Source: Arthrospiribacter ruber
GTDB lineage: Bacteria > Bacteroidota > Bacteroidia > Cytophagales > Cyclobacteriaceae
DNA length: 64,000 nucleotides
Assembly: GCF_019343195.1 (NCBI RefSeq)
Contig: NZ_RPHB01000011.1
Coordinates: forward strand, 86,001-150,000
Reading direction: 5' to 3'
This document shows, one piece after another, positions 19,068 to 26,721 of this stretch. Position 1 is the stretch's first letter; each line of letters starts with the position of its first letter. Position numbers and translations under genes: made by a program. The notes beneath the pieces are model-generated. The model ran no database searches, was not told the origin of the DNA, and was given only the letters and a program-made list of their open reading frames with translations.

Positions 19068-19859
19068 TTACTCCGGCCGGGTTTTATATACACGAATGTA
19101 ATCTACTTCCATCTGTTGTGGCCAGATATCAGGATCTACGCCCTGAGCACCGCCCCAATCTCCGCCTACTGCTATATTGAGAATCAAATGGAACTCTTGG
19201 TCAAATGGCCACTCTTCCCAATCTCCACCGGTATTTTCAAAAGTATGGTATTTTTCCCCGTCAAGATAAAAGTCAATTTTGTCCTCCTGCCAATCAATGG
19301 CATACACATGAAATGCTTTGTCAAAATCAGGGACTTGCACTTGCTTGCCTACCTGGGTGTCTTTTCTGTGATTAAACGCTTCTGTGTGTACCGTCCCGTG
19401 GACTACTCCTGGATCATAGCCTACATGCTCCATAATATCTATTTCCCCACTTTTTGGCCAGCCTCCATAAGTATTTTGCTCTGGAAGCATCCAGATGGCC
19501 GGCCAGGTGCCCACTCCGTAAGGAAGCTTGGCACTTACTTCAATGTAGGCATATTTCCATGCCTTTTTGCCCCTTGTCAAGAGTCTGGCAGAGGAATAGC
19601 CTTTTTCGTAAGTGCTGTCCTGATGTGCCTGGATGATCAGTTTGCCATCTTCAATCCTGGCATTTGAGCTTTCATTCTCTGTGTAATACTGCAACTCATT
19701 GTTGCCCCAGCCGTGGTCCCCTACATCATAGGTCCATGAATCTGAGTCTGGGAGGCCTTCATAATCAAATTCCTCGGCCCAGATCAGATTGTCATCTGAT
19801 CCAGATCCTTTGCATCCAAGCAATAAAATTACTGAAAGGAGGAAAAATAAGTTTTTCAT
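19068..19859 (-). CDS. glycoside hydrolase family 16 lipoprotein (beta-glucanase/laminarinase type)
   Basis: Endo-acting beta-glucanase on laminarin- or lichenan-like glucans. The catalytic GEIDIMEHVG contains the two glutamates of the GH16 consensus E-I-D-x-x-E. Family features WAEEFDYEGLPDSDSWTYD, PAIWMLPEQ and FHLILNIAVGGDWGG are also present. The N-terminus MKNLFFLLSVILLLGC has a lipobox, so the protein should be lipidated at Cys16. Length 263 is a single catalytic domain without a binding module. No SusCD genes lie nearby, so this is not a standard polysaccharide utilisation locus. It could release sugars or process surface glucan. Confidence 0.9.
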   Translation of the reverse strand: MKNLFFLLSVILLLGCKGSGSDDNLIWAEEFDYEGLPDSDSWTYDVGDHGWGNNELQYYTENESSNARIEDGKLIIQAHQDSTYEKGYSSARLLTRGKKAWKYAYIEVSAKLPYGVGTWPAIWMLPEQNTYGGWPKSGEIDIMEHVGYDPGVVHGTVHTEAFNHRKDTQVGKQVQVPDFDKAFHVYAIDWQEDKIDFYLDGEKYHTFENTGGDWEEWPFDQEFHLILNIAVGGDWGGAQGVDPDIWPQQMEVDYIRVYKTRPE

Positions 19860-19929
19860 ATCTTAACAGGTTTGATTGAAATCTTGATGAATTCTAGCCA
19901 TTGAAATTAAAGGATATATGGCTGTAAGC

Positions 19930-19937
19930 CAAAGATA
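19930..19937 (-). promoter_or_regulatory. -7 promoter element of the GH16 gene
   Basis: Minus strand reads TATCTTTG, matching the Bacteroidota -7 consensus TAnnTTTG, about 70 nt before the GH16 start. No clear -33 TTTG is seen at the ideal spacing. Confidence 0.4.
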
Positions 19938-20050
19938 AGGGGATAAAAGGTAGGATGATCAGTAATTGTGGAATATTACTGTCTTGAAAGCTCATCCGAT
20001 TTATTCTTCCCTTAAAAACAGTCTGGCCATTCAAGCCGTTAAAATTTTAT

Positions 20051-20058
20051 TATTTTTG
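20051..20058 (+). promoter_or_regulatory. -7 promoter element of hmgA
   Basis: TATTTTTG matches TAnnTTTG and lies 31 nt before the ATG at 20089. This supports the ATG at 20089 over an upstream in-frame ATG at 19966, which would place the start before the promoter. Confidence 0.4.
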
Positions 20059-20088
20059 AATACGTATAAACCCAAAAGTATTTTAATA

Positions 20089-21252
20089 ATGGCATATTAT
20101 CACAGACTGGGGAATATTCCTCCAAAGAGACATACACAATTCAGACAGCCTGATGGCAGTCTGTACAAAGAGGAGCTGGTCAGTTCCAAAGGTTTTTCAG
20201 GCATCTACTCCAACCTGTATCATATTCATAATCCAAATAATGTGATCTCCATCGGGGAGCCAACCCCGTACAGTTGGGAGCCTGCCAAAGAATATGGATT
20301 GAAGCAGACCCACTTAAAAACCTCGGGAGTTGGGGCCACAGGTAAAGATTACCTCACTGCCAGGAAGATGCTCATGATGAACAATGACTGCATGATGGGT
20401 ATCTGCGCACCAGAAGAGCGCAAAATGGATTACTATTTCAAAAATGCAGACGGTGATGAGTTGATTTATGTGCATGATGGAGAAGGGGTGCTTTACTCAC
20501 AGTTTGGCAAGCTCCAAGTTCGGCAAGGAGATTATATAGTTATTCCAAGAACGACCATTTACCGATTTGAGTGGAAGGAAGAAGGGCCTTTGCGCTTGTT
20601 GGTAATAGAATCCCATGGACCTATCGAGACCGTGAAGAGGTATAGAAATGAAGTAGGGCAGTTGTTGGAGCATTCCCCATACTGCGAAAGAGATATCCGT
20701 CCTCCAGGTGAGTTGTACACAGAATCAGAAAAGGGAGAGTTTTTGGTTCAAATAAAAAAGGGTGGAATGCTCCATCCTTATACTTACGGTCACAGTCCTT
20801 TGGATATCGTAGGTTGGGATGGGTACTTGTATCCATATGCTTTGTCTATCCATGATTTTGAGCCAATTACCGGGAGAATTCATCAGCCGCCTCCAGTTCA
20901 TCAGACTTTTCAGGCTTGGGGCTTTGTCATCTGTTCCTTTGTGCCAAGGCTGTTTGACTATCACCCTTTGGCAATACCCGCGCCGTACAACCACAGCAAT
21001 ATTGACTCAGATGAGGTCTTATATTATGCCGAAGGAGAATTTATGTCCAGAAAGGGAATTGACAGGGGTTCCTTCACTATTCACATGGGCGGATTGCCAC
21101 ATGGACCACATCCTGGTACAGTAGAAAAGTCCATCGGAGCAAAAGAAACTCATGAGTTGGCAGTCATGTTGGACACGTTTAGGCCACTTTTTGTTACGAC
21201 GCAAGGTTTGGATTTTGTAGATCCGGCATATCCAATGAGTTGGAGGGAATAG
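20089..21252 (+). CDS. hmgA: homogentisate 1,2-dioxygenase
   Basis: Fe(II) ring-cleaving enzyme of tyrosine/phenylalanine breakdown, converting homogentisate to maleylacetoacetate. The C-terminal cupin shows NHSNIDSDEVLYYAEGEF and GGLPHGPHPG, where the iron-binding His/Glu/His are expected. The N-terminal YHRLGNIPPKRHTQFR is a family signature. From ATG 20089 the protein has 387 residues, the usual size for the short bacterial form. The isomerase and hydrolase that would complete the pathway are not adjacent, so the pathway must be dispersed. A strong hairpin follows at 21432. Confidence 0.93.
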   Translation: MAYYHRLGNIPPKRHTQFRQPDGSLYKEELVSSKGFSGIYSNLYHIHNPNNVISIGEPTPYSWEPAKEYGLKQTHLKTSGVGATGKDYLTARKMLMMNNDCMMGICAPEERKMDYYFKNADGDELIYVHDGEGVLYSQFGKLQVRQGDYIVIPRTTIYRFEWKEEGPLRLLVIESHGPIETVKRYRNEVGQLLEHSPYCERDIRPPGELYTESEKGEFLVQIKKGGMLHPYTYGHSPLDIVGWDGYLYPYALSIHDFEPITGRIHQPPPVHQTFQAWGFVICSFVPRLFDYHPLAIPAPYNHSNIDSDEVLYYAEGEFMSRKGIDRGSFTIHMGGLPHGPHPGTVEKSIGAKETHELAVMLDTFRPLFVTTQGLDFVDPAYPMSWRE

Positions 21253-21431
21253 AACGGTGTCGATGCTTTGAGTAGATTGGATTGCGTATGCAATTTGGGG
21301 ATTACGATTCAAAGTCGTTTAGATAAGAAACAAGTTGAATTTAATCTATTCCAAAGTTGGATTAAAAGTAAAAACAAACATTGTTTACAAATCTGAACTT
21401 TGGAAAAGTTACCCTAAACTAAACGACATTG

Positions 21432-21481
21432 AATTACGATTGACGATTTACGAACAGTCTCATAAATCGTCAATCGTGATT
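21432..21481. terminator. 19-bp inverted repeat between convergent hmgA and phosphatase genes
   Basis: Left arm 21432-21450 and right arm 21463-21481 match at 18 of 19 positions, around a 12-nt loop. Each arm is built of 7-nt units (ACG at 21436, 21443 and 21450 on the left; CGT at 21468 and 21475 on the right), the same heptad pattern as at 5659-5700. It can act as a bidirectional terminator, although no T-run follows; alternatively it is a repeat element. The rest of the 232-nt gap (21253-21431) shows nothing I can name. Confidence 0.55.
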
Positions 21482-21484
21482 TCA

Positions 21485-23116
21485 TCAATCTAAAATCTCC
21501 AATATAGGCTGTCCTGAGGCTCCATTTGGGAGTCTGGTGCCGAGCATCATAGAAAGTGTAGGGGCGATATCAGTGATGGTGACATACCTGGCACTTGAAC
21601 CTTGAGGCACATTCCAGCCCATAAATACTATCGGAACATGGGTGTCATAAGTATAGCCTGTTCCATGAGTCGTTCCTTTCCAAGAGCTACTAAGCCAAGC
21701 CGGCTCCAAAATCAACAAGAGGTCACCTGAAGCTTTGTGGTTGTACCCCATTTGAAGCAGACTTTTTCTTCCTTCAAGGTATTCCTGCCTTCTCATGTCC
21801 GTAGCGGTATATACTTCTTTTATTCCATCGAATCTTCTTAGGAGGAATTCAGCTACTTCCCGTTGGATTCTTTCGATGTCAATCTCCCTTTCTTTGGCCA
21901 GTTCATGATTAAAAAAGACCTGCTCATTGGAGAAATTGGACACCCAGTTCCCGTCGCCATAATTGATGCTGCAAAACCCTCTGATTTGGGTCAGAACCTG
22001 ACGTGTGTTGAAATTTCCTGCGGGAACATTTTCGCTGAGCATATAATCTACAATATCAGCTACTGCATGGTCAGCAGTCAGAAAAATCAAGTATTCCCCT
22101 TTGCCATACTCTTGGTCAAGAAAGTTGAAAAAATTCTCCAATTCCCGGTCAAGTCTAAGGTAATTGTCTTCAACTTCTACGGAAGAAGGGCCAAATCTAT
22201 GTCCAATATAGTCAGGTGAAGAAAAACTTACAGCCAACAGGTCAGTTTCCCCCCTTTTTCCTAACTGTTCGCCTTCAATGGCAGCATAAGCCAAATCCAG
22301 TGTCAGGGTATTGCCAAATGGTGTAGTGGAAATGAGGCCGTAATTGTCATTGTCCTCCATCAATGCCGGTAGATCGTGCGGAAATGAGGTGGTTTCCATT
22401 CCGATAAAAGGTCCTTCAAATGGGTTGTCATCCTCAATACTTTGCTTATAGGTCTCTAAAGGGAATAGGGTCTCCCACTTTTGGGACAAATATTCCTGAG
22501 GGAGTTTGCGGTCGTTGAATTCTTGCACCCATTCCGGTAGGTTTTCATAATAATAAGTAGATGTCATAAACTCCCCTGTATTGCTGTCAAACCAATAGGC
22601 ATCGCCCAAGTGACCCGCAGGTAAGGAGGCTCCACGGTCTTTGAGTGCTATTCCAACTACTTTTGATCTTTTGTTGGTCGAAAACCTGAGCTCATCAGAT
22701 ATGGTGGTAGTTCTCATATTCCTAGGGGAAATCTGTCCGCTTTTTTCGCTTCCACCCACTGCCGTGACAGTACTGTCTTCAGCACAATAAATCATGCGGT
22801 CCAATGACCTTACATACCAATTATTGGCAATGATGCCATGGGTAGCGGGAGTGGTGCCCGTGTAGACCGAAGCATGGCCAGGACCTGTATAGGTTGGGAT
22901 ATAATTATAGTGGGCATTTTTCATCATATATCCCTCGCTCATAAGTCTCTTAAAACCGCCTTCTGTGTACCTTTCCTGGTATTTGTAGAAATATTCCTGT
23001 CTCATCTGGTCCACTACTATTCCTACCACGATCTTAGGTTTTTCACTTGTTTGATTTTGGGAAAAAACCGGGGCGGCCATCAACCCCATCCATATAGCCA
23101 TTATGATTTTTTTCAT
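21485..23116 (-). CDS. PafA-like alkaline phosphatase/phosphodiesterase
   Basis: Secreted enzyme of the alkaline phosphatase superfamily. VVDQMRQEYFYKY near the N-terminus supplies a metal-binding Asp, and PTYTGPGHASVYTGTTPATHG matches the region of PafA in which a Thr serves as nucleophile. A later LIFLTADHAVAD and the THGTGYTYDTHVP motif carry further zinc ligands. The start chosen, 23116, gives MKKIIMAIWMGLMAAPVFSQ, a normal signal peptide; an in-frame ATG at 23140 lies inside the promoter element. About 543 residues, like PafA. It releases phosphate from monoesters in the periplasm or outside, fitting the phosphate-type porin at 34847. Confidence 0.88.
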   Translation of the reverse strand: MKKIIMAIWMGLMAAPVFSQNQTSEKPKIVVGIVVDQMRQEYFYKYQERYTEGGFKRLMSEGYMMKNAHYNYIPTYTGPGHASVYTGTTPATHGIIANNWYVRSLDRMIYCAEDSTVTAVGGSEKSGQISPRNMRTTTISDELRFSTNKRSKVVGIALKDRGASLPAGHLGDAYWFDSNTGEFMTSTYYYENLPEWVQEFNDRKLPQEYLSQKWETLFPLETYKQSIEDDNPFEGPFIGMETTSFPHDLPALMEDNDNYGLISTTPFGNTLTLDLAYAAIEGEQLGKRGETDLLAVSFSSPDYIGHRFGPSSVEVEDNYLRLDRELENFFNFLDQEYGKGEYLIFLTADHAVADIVDYMLSENVPAGNFNTRQVLTQIRGFCSINYGDGNWVSNFSNEQVFFNHELAKEREIDIERIQREVAEFLLRRFDGIKEVYTATDMRRQEYLEGRKSLLQMGYNHKASGDLLLILEPAWLSSSWKGTTHGTGYTYDTHVPIVFMGWNVPQGSSARYVTITDIAPTLSMMLGTRLPNGASGQPILEILD

Positions 23117-23139
23117 GTCAGCATTTTCATATTTGGGCA

Positions 23140-23147
23140 CAAATATA
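23140..23147 (-). promoter_or_regulatory. -7 promoter element of the PafA-like gene
   Basis: Minus strand TATATTTG fits TAnnTTTG, 23 nt before the ATG at 23116. The same octamer precedes pruA and rocD. Confidence 0.45.
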
Positions 23148-23287
23148 AGAATTTGATCTCCCTGTCCCCTTTAATGAATTGTTAAATGCTTGTGAAGGGC
23201 CTTGTGAGCATGGCTCTTTTTTTACCATCGGTTCAGATTTTTCGCGTATGCTGTATTATATTTCTGGCTCATTTTATTTTAGTAATT

Positions 23288-24694
23288 ATGTCCAAATATT
23301 TCAAAGTCATTATTCTAATCTGTTTTGCCTCCTGGGCAATGCCTGATCTATATGCACAGTCCTATTTTGCAGATGGATTGTCTCCTGAATTTCACAAAGA
23401 AAGAAGAGAAGTCCTAAGGAAACAGCTTCCCGCCAATGGGGCAGCAATATTTTTCAATAATCCCGTGAAAAATAGGTCCAATGATACTGAGTTTACCTAC
23501 AGACCGAATTCGGACTTTTTTTATCTGACAGGATTCAGAGAGCCGAATGCCGCACTGGTGATTTTTCAGTCACCACAGATGATCGGTGGGAAAGAGGTGA
23601 AAGAAATTATTTACGTGCAACCCAGAGATCCCTTGAGAGAGCAGTGGGATGGAGAGCGTCTAGGGCCTGAGGGGGTAAAAGAAAAACTTGGTTTTGAACA
23701 TGTTTATCTGAACAATGAGTTTTTACAATCTCCTGAGATGGACTGGAATAAAGTCAGCCCATTTCTTTCTATGGAAATGGCTGCCATAGAAGGGGGGAAG
23801 CATAATGAAGTGTTGGCAGGTATGGTAGAAAAGACCAGTTTACTCAATATCAAGGCAGAAGTGCCAAGAAACAATCAACTGGTAAATATAATGGAGAAAA
23901 TGAGGGCAGTAAAGACGCCCGAAGAGTTGGAAGTATTGGAAAGGGCGGTTGTGATCTCAGGTAAAGCGCACATTGAAGCTTTTAGGTCCATAAAACCGGG
24001 TGTTTCCGAACGTGCAATCCAAGGGGTGCACGAGTTTGTCCATAAAGCCATGGGTGCAGAAGAAGTGGGTTATGGCTCTATAGTGGGAGCAGGCAACAAT
24101 GCTACCATTTTGCATTATGTGGAAAACCACAAGACTTCCCTTCAGGAAGGACTTATCCTGATGGATGTTGGAGCAGAGTACAGGGGGTATTCTGGAGATA
24201 TTACCAGGACTGTTCCGATCAAAGGGGTGTTTTCTGAGGAAGAAAAAGCCATCTACCAGATAGTATTGGACGCTTTGGAAGCTGGGATAGCAGCATGTCA
24301 GCCGGGATCTGATTTTCAGGCAATAGATAGGGCTGCGAGAAGAGTGGTCGACGAGGGATTGGTGAAGTTAGGCCTTGTCAATGAGGGTGAAAAGCATAGG
24401 TTTTTTCCTCATGGGACCGGGCACCACTTGGGATTGGATGTGCATGATAGAGGTGGGTATGGCAAACTTGAGCCAGGTATGGTGCTGACTGTGGAACCTG
24501 GAATTTACATACCGGAAGGCAGTGATGTAGACCCTAAATGGTGGGGAATCGGTGTCAGAATTGAAGATAATATTCTGATTACCAAAGAGGGTAATAAAAA
24601 CCTCAGTGAATTTGTTCCGAAAACAGTGGAAGACATCGAGGCTACCATGAAAGAAGAAGGGGTGTTGCAGCGCTTACAGGTAGAGCTAGAATAG
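23288..24694 (+). CDS. secreted Xaa-Pro aminopeptidase (M24B)
   Basis: Metalloaminopeptidase that removes N-terminal residues before proline. N-terminal creatinase-like domain (about residues 30-165) and C-terminal pita-bread domain with all five metal ligands: MDVGAEYRGYSGDITRT (two Asp), HGTGHHLGLDVHD (His), TVEPGIYIP (Glu) and GVRIEDNIL (Glu). ATG 23288 gives a signal peptide ending near LYAQ; the reading frame is open upstream to 23186, but those codons are hydrophobic noise overlapping the probable promoter region. 468 residues, normal for the PepP-like type. Exported forms occur in Bacteroidota and would process peptides in the periplasm. Confidence 0.9.
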   Translation: MSKYFKVIILICFASWAMPDLYAQSYFADGLSPEFHKERREVLRKQLPANGAAIFFNNPVKNRSNDTEFTYRPNSDFFYLTGFREPNAALVIFQSPQMIGGKEVKEIIYVQPRDPLREQWDGERLGPEGVKEKLGFEHVYLNNEFLQSPEMDWNKVSPFLSMEMAAIEGGKHNEVLAGMVEKTSLLNIKAEVPRNNQLVNIMEKMRAVKTPEELEVLERAVVISGKAHIEAFRSIKPGVSERAIQGVHEFVHKAMGAEEVGYGSIVGAGNNATILHYVENHKTSLQEGLILMDVGAEYRGYSGDITRTVPIKGVFSEEEKAIYQIVLDALEAGIAACQPGSDFQAIDRAARRVVDEGLVKLGLVNEGEKHRFFPHGTGHHLGLDVHDRGGYGKLEPGMVLTVEPGIYIPEGSDVDPKWWGIGVRIEDNILITKEGNKNLSEFVPKTVEDIEATMKEEGVLQRLQVELE

Positions 24695-24702
24695 CCTGAT
24701 GC

Positions 24703-24741
24703 AAAAAAGCCCGGTAGAATTTTTCCTACCGGGCTTTTTTT
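24703..24741. terminator. bidirectional terminator between convergent genes
   Basis: A-run, GCCCGGTAG (24709-24717), 8-nt loop, CTACCGGGC (24726-24734), then seven Ts. Symmetric, so it can stop both the aminopeptidase transcript and the minus-strand gene, whose stop codon (24740-24742) overlaps the T-run. Confidence 0.9.
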
Positions 24742-25390
24742 AATCCCTTTTCTTTAAGTCACCCCGCTTGATGGATTGGATGAATCTTGACCAGGCAAAA
24801 GGATCAACCAGTGTAAAAGGCCGTGGTCCGTATCGGTCCTGGATCTGCATGACTTGACCCTGTTGGAAGTTTCGCCAATTTTCGTTCCCTGATGCCTGCA
24901 TACCTTCTGCGTACCTGAGGAGCGTTTCAGGACTCAGGCTTCCCCTAGCGTCCATAGCCATTGGCGCATCATAGTTCATTGCGAGCAATTGCCTTTTAAA
25001 TTCTTCCTCTGTAGGAAATGGCATTACCTCAATTTCTGCTAAGGCAATTTCATCCGTCTGCATGGTCACAATAAGGCTGATTTTATCCTCATTCATGACG
25101 GCTGGAACTTTGTAGGTTTGACGCTGCATACCGATAAAACTGAAAATGACACTGTCACCTTCCAGGACTGGCAAAGAAAAATAACCGTATCTCCCTGAAC
25201 TCGTTCCACGACCTTTTTTTGGCACGTAGACATTGACTCCTGGGACTGCATCGGTACTATCAGCATTGAGGATAATTCCAGAGAGCTGGATTACTTTTCT
25301 TTCCTTTTCTTGGGCTGAGGACTCCTGTGTAGATAAAAAAAAGAAAAAACCTACCAGTAGAAGGGCTATATGGGTAAACTTACTTTTCAA
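24740..25390 (-). CDS. exported CarboxypepD_reg-like domain protein
   Basis: A 216-residue secreted protein of unknown function. Signal peptide residues ~1-26 (ending SSAQ). Residues ~35-115 form a carboxypeptidase regulatory-like beta-sandwich (LSGIILNADSTDAVPGVNVY, then RYGYFSLPVLEGDSVIFSFIG), the domain also found at the N-terminus of TonB-dependent receptors and surface proteins in this phylum. The C-terminal part (~130-216) is charged, with ALAEIEVMPFPTEEEFKRQL and a proline/aromatic stretch. Stand-alone genes of this form are frequent in Cytophagales. No partner gene is evident. Confidence 0.8.
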   Translation of the reverse strand: MKSKFTHIALLLVGFFFFLSTQESSAQEKERKVIQLSGIILNADSTDAVPGVNVYVPKKGRGTSSGRYGYFSLPVLEGDSVIFSFIGMQRQTYKVPAVMNEDKISLIVTMQTDEIALAEIEVMPFPTEEEFKRQLLAMNYDAPMAMDARGSLSPETLLRYAEGMQASGNENWRNFQQGQVMQIQDRYGPRPFTLVDPFAWSRFIQSIKRGDLKKRD

Positions 25391-25490
25391 TGTGATATGG
25401 ATTTATTACTCTATAACCCTTATACGGGCCAATTGTCTAATTTGCTTTTAATATTAGCCTATTTTACATTCAAATGTTTAATTTCAGGCA

Positions 25491-25498
25491 TAATTTTG
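25491..25498 (+). promoter_or_regulatory. -7 promoter element of the ArsR-type gene
   Basis: TAATTTTG matches TAnnTTTG, 17 nt before the ATG at 25515. No good -33 element is seen. Confidence 0.35.
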
Positions 25499-25514
25499 TT
25501 GTTAAAGATACTAA

Positions 25515-25898
25515 ATGCGGCTCAAAAATATAAGTCTTAATTACGGAATGAGGATTTTTAAAGCCCTTTCAGAAGAGTCAAGGGTTAGAATTCTCCACCT
25601 TTTACTTCAGAATAAAGAGCTTTCCATATCCGATTTGGAGCATATTTTGGATTTTACACAGACAAAAACCAGTAGGCACTTGAGTTATCTCAAAAATGCC
25701 GGATTGGTAGGTAGCAGAAGGGTAGACCAATGGATTTTTTATTATATTCTGGATGAAGCATACGAAATTATAGTTCAGATTTTTAAGTTTATTCAAAAAG
25801 ACATTAACCTTATCAGGGATCAGGAAGTTTACCATATACTCCATTCCAATAGGGAGCTTGCTATCAATAAAATAGAAAATAATCCTTACAGAAAGTAA
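25515..25898 (+). CDS. ArsR-family winged-helix regulator
   Basis: A 127-residue DNA-binding protein. The first ~90 residues are a winged helix: FKALSEESRVRILHLLLQ, the recognition-helix region DFTQTKTSRHLSYLKNAGLV, and a wing GSRRVDQWIFYYI. There is no CxC or other obvious metal-binding cysteine (the protein has no cysteine), so a non-metal signal is likely. It precedes the HAD phosphatase gene by 12 nt and is probably co-transcribed with it. Target not known. Confidence 0.87.
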   Translation: MRLKNISLNYGMRIFKALSEESRVRILHLLLQNKELSISDLEHILDFTQTKTSRHLSYLKNAGLVGSRRVDQWIFYYILDEAYEIIVQIFKFIQKDINLIRDQEVYHILHSNRELAINKIENNPYRK

Positions 25899-25910
25899 AG
25901 AAAAGAGATT

Positions 25911-26606
25911 TTGAAAAAGTACCAGCATCTTTTTTTTGACTTGGATCATACCTTATGGGACTATGATACCAATGTGAAAGAGTCCCTTTCAGAAATTTTC
26001 GACTACTTCAAGTTGGAGGAAAAGGGAATACCTACTATTGAATCTTTTCTTAAAGCTTTCTATGAAATAAATTTTCAGTTGTGGGCCATGTACGACACAG
26101 GGAAGGTCAACAAAGAAGAACTAAGGGATATTAGATTCAAAAAAATTTTTGAAAGGGCCGGAGGAAAGATTCTGGATATTCCCAAAGATCTGGAAGCTGA
26201 TTTTATGCAGAGAACTTCCTCCAAACCCCATCTTTTGCCATATACTATGGAGATATTAGAGTATTTGAAGCCCAATTACTTTCTGCACATCATTACAAAC
26301 GGGTTTGATGAAAGTCAGGCCAAAAAGATGGAAGCTTCAGGACTTTCTCCCTATTTCGATTTAGTAATAACCTCGGAGACTACAGGTCATAAAAAACCAG
26401 ATCCTAGGATTTTCCAATATGCCTTAAATAAATTGAAAGTGAAAAATACAGGAGCGATGATGATTGGGGATAATCCAAATTCAGACATTCTTGGTGCCAT
26501 CAACTCAAAAATCGATAATGTGTATTTTGATCCCCATCAAAAGGGGATAGAACATCAGCCCACCTATACCATCCGGCACCTTAAGGAGTTGGAGAATATT
26601 CTTTGA
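25911..26606 (+). CDS. YjjG-type HAD phosphatase (noncanonical pyrimidine nucleotidase family)
   Basis: HAD-superfamily hydrolase with motif I FFDLDHTLWDYDTN (about residues 8-21), motif II TNG (HIITNGFDES), motif III lysine in SETTGHKKPDPRIF, and motif IV GDNPNSDILGA. The cap is helical (C1 type). The family member YjjG dephosphorylates nonstandard pyrimidine nucleotides; substrate here is inferred. The start is TTG at 25911, preceded by an AG-rich stretch at -8 (AAAGAAAAGAG), because no in-frame ATG precedes motif I. 231 residues. Confidence 0.87.
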   Translation: MKKYQHLFFDLDHTLWDYDTNVKESLSEIFDYFKLEEKGIPTIESFLKAFYEINFQLWAMYDTGKVNKEELRDIRFKKIFERAGGKILDIPKDLEADFMQRTSSKPHLLPYTMEILEYLKPNYFLHIITNGFDESQAKKMEASGLSPYFDLVITSETTGHKKPDPRIFQYALNKLKVKNTGAMMIGDNPNSDILGAINSKIDNVYFDPHQKGIEHQPTYTIRHLKELENIL

Positions 26607-26681
26607 GGTATTCATACGTGTTTTCATACAGCAGGCTTGCCACTGGTCAAGCAATGCTCGGGTTTTCCACCTCTAGTTTCT

Positions 26682-26689
26682 TATATTTG
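26682..26689 (+). promoter_or_regulatory. -7 promoter element of pruA
   Basis: TATATTTG (consensus TAnnTTTG), 32 nt before the ATG at 26722. Confidence 0.45.
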
Positions 26690-26721
26690 TCTCATTCAGA
26701 AATCAAATAAACTCAAATCAT

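Noticed and set aside
19065..19667. 200-codon plus-strand frame inside the GH16 gene
   Set aside because: The minus strand encodes a complete GH16 lipoprotein with catalytic motif and lipobox.
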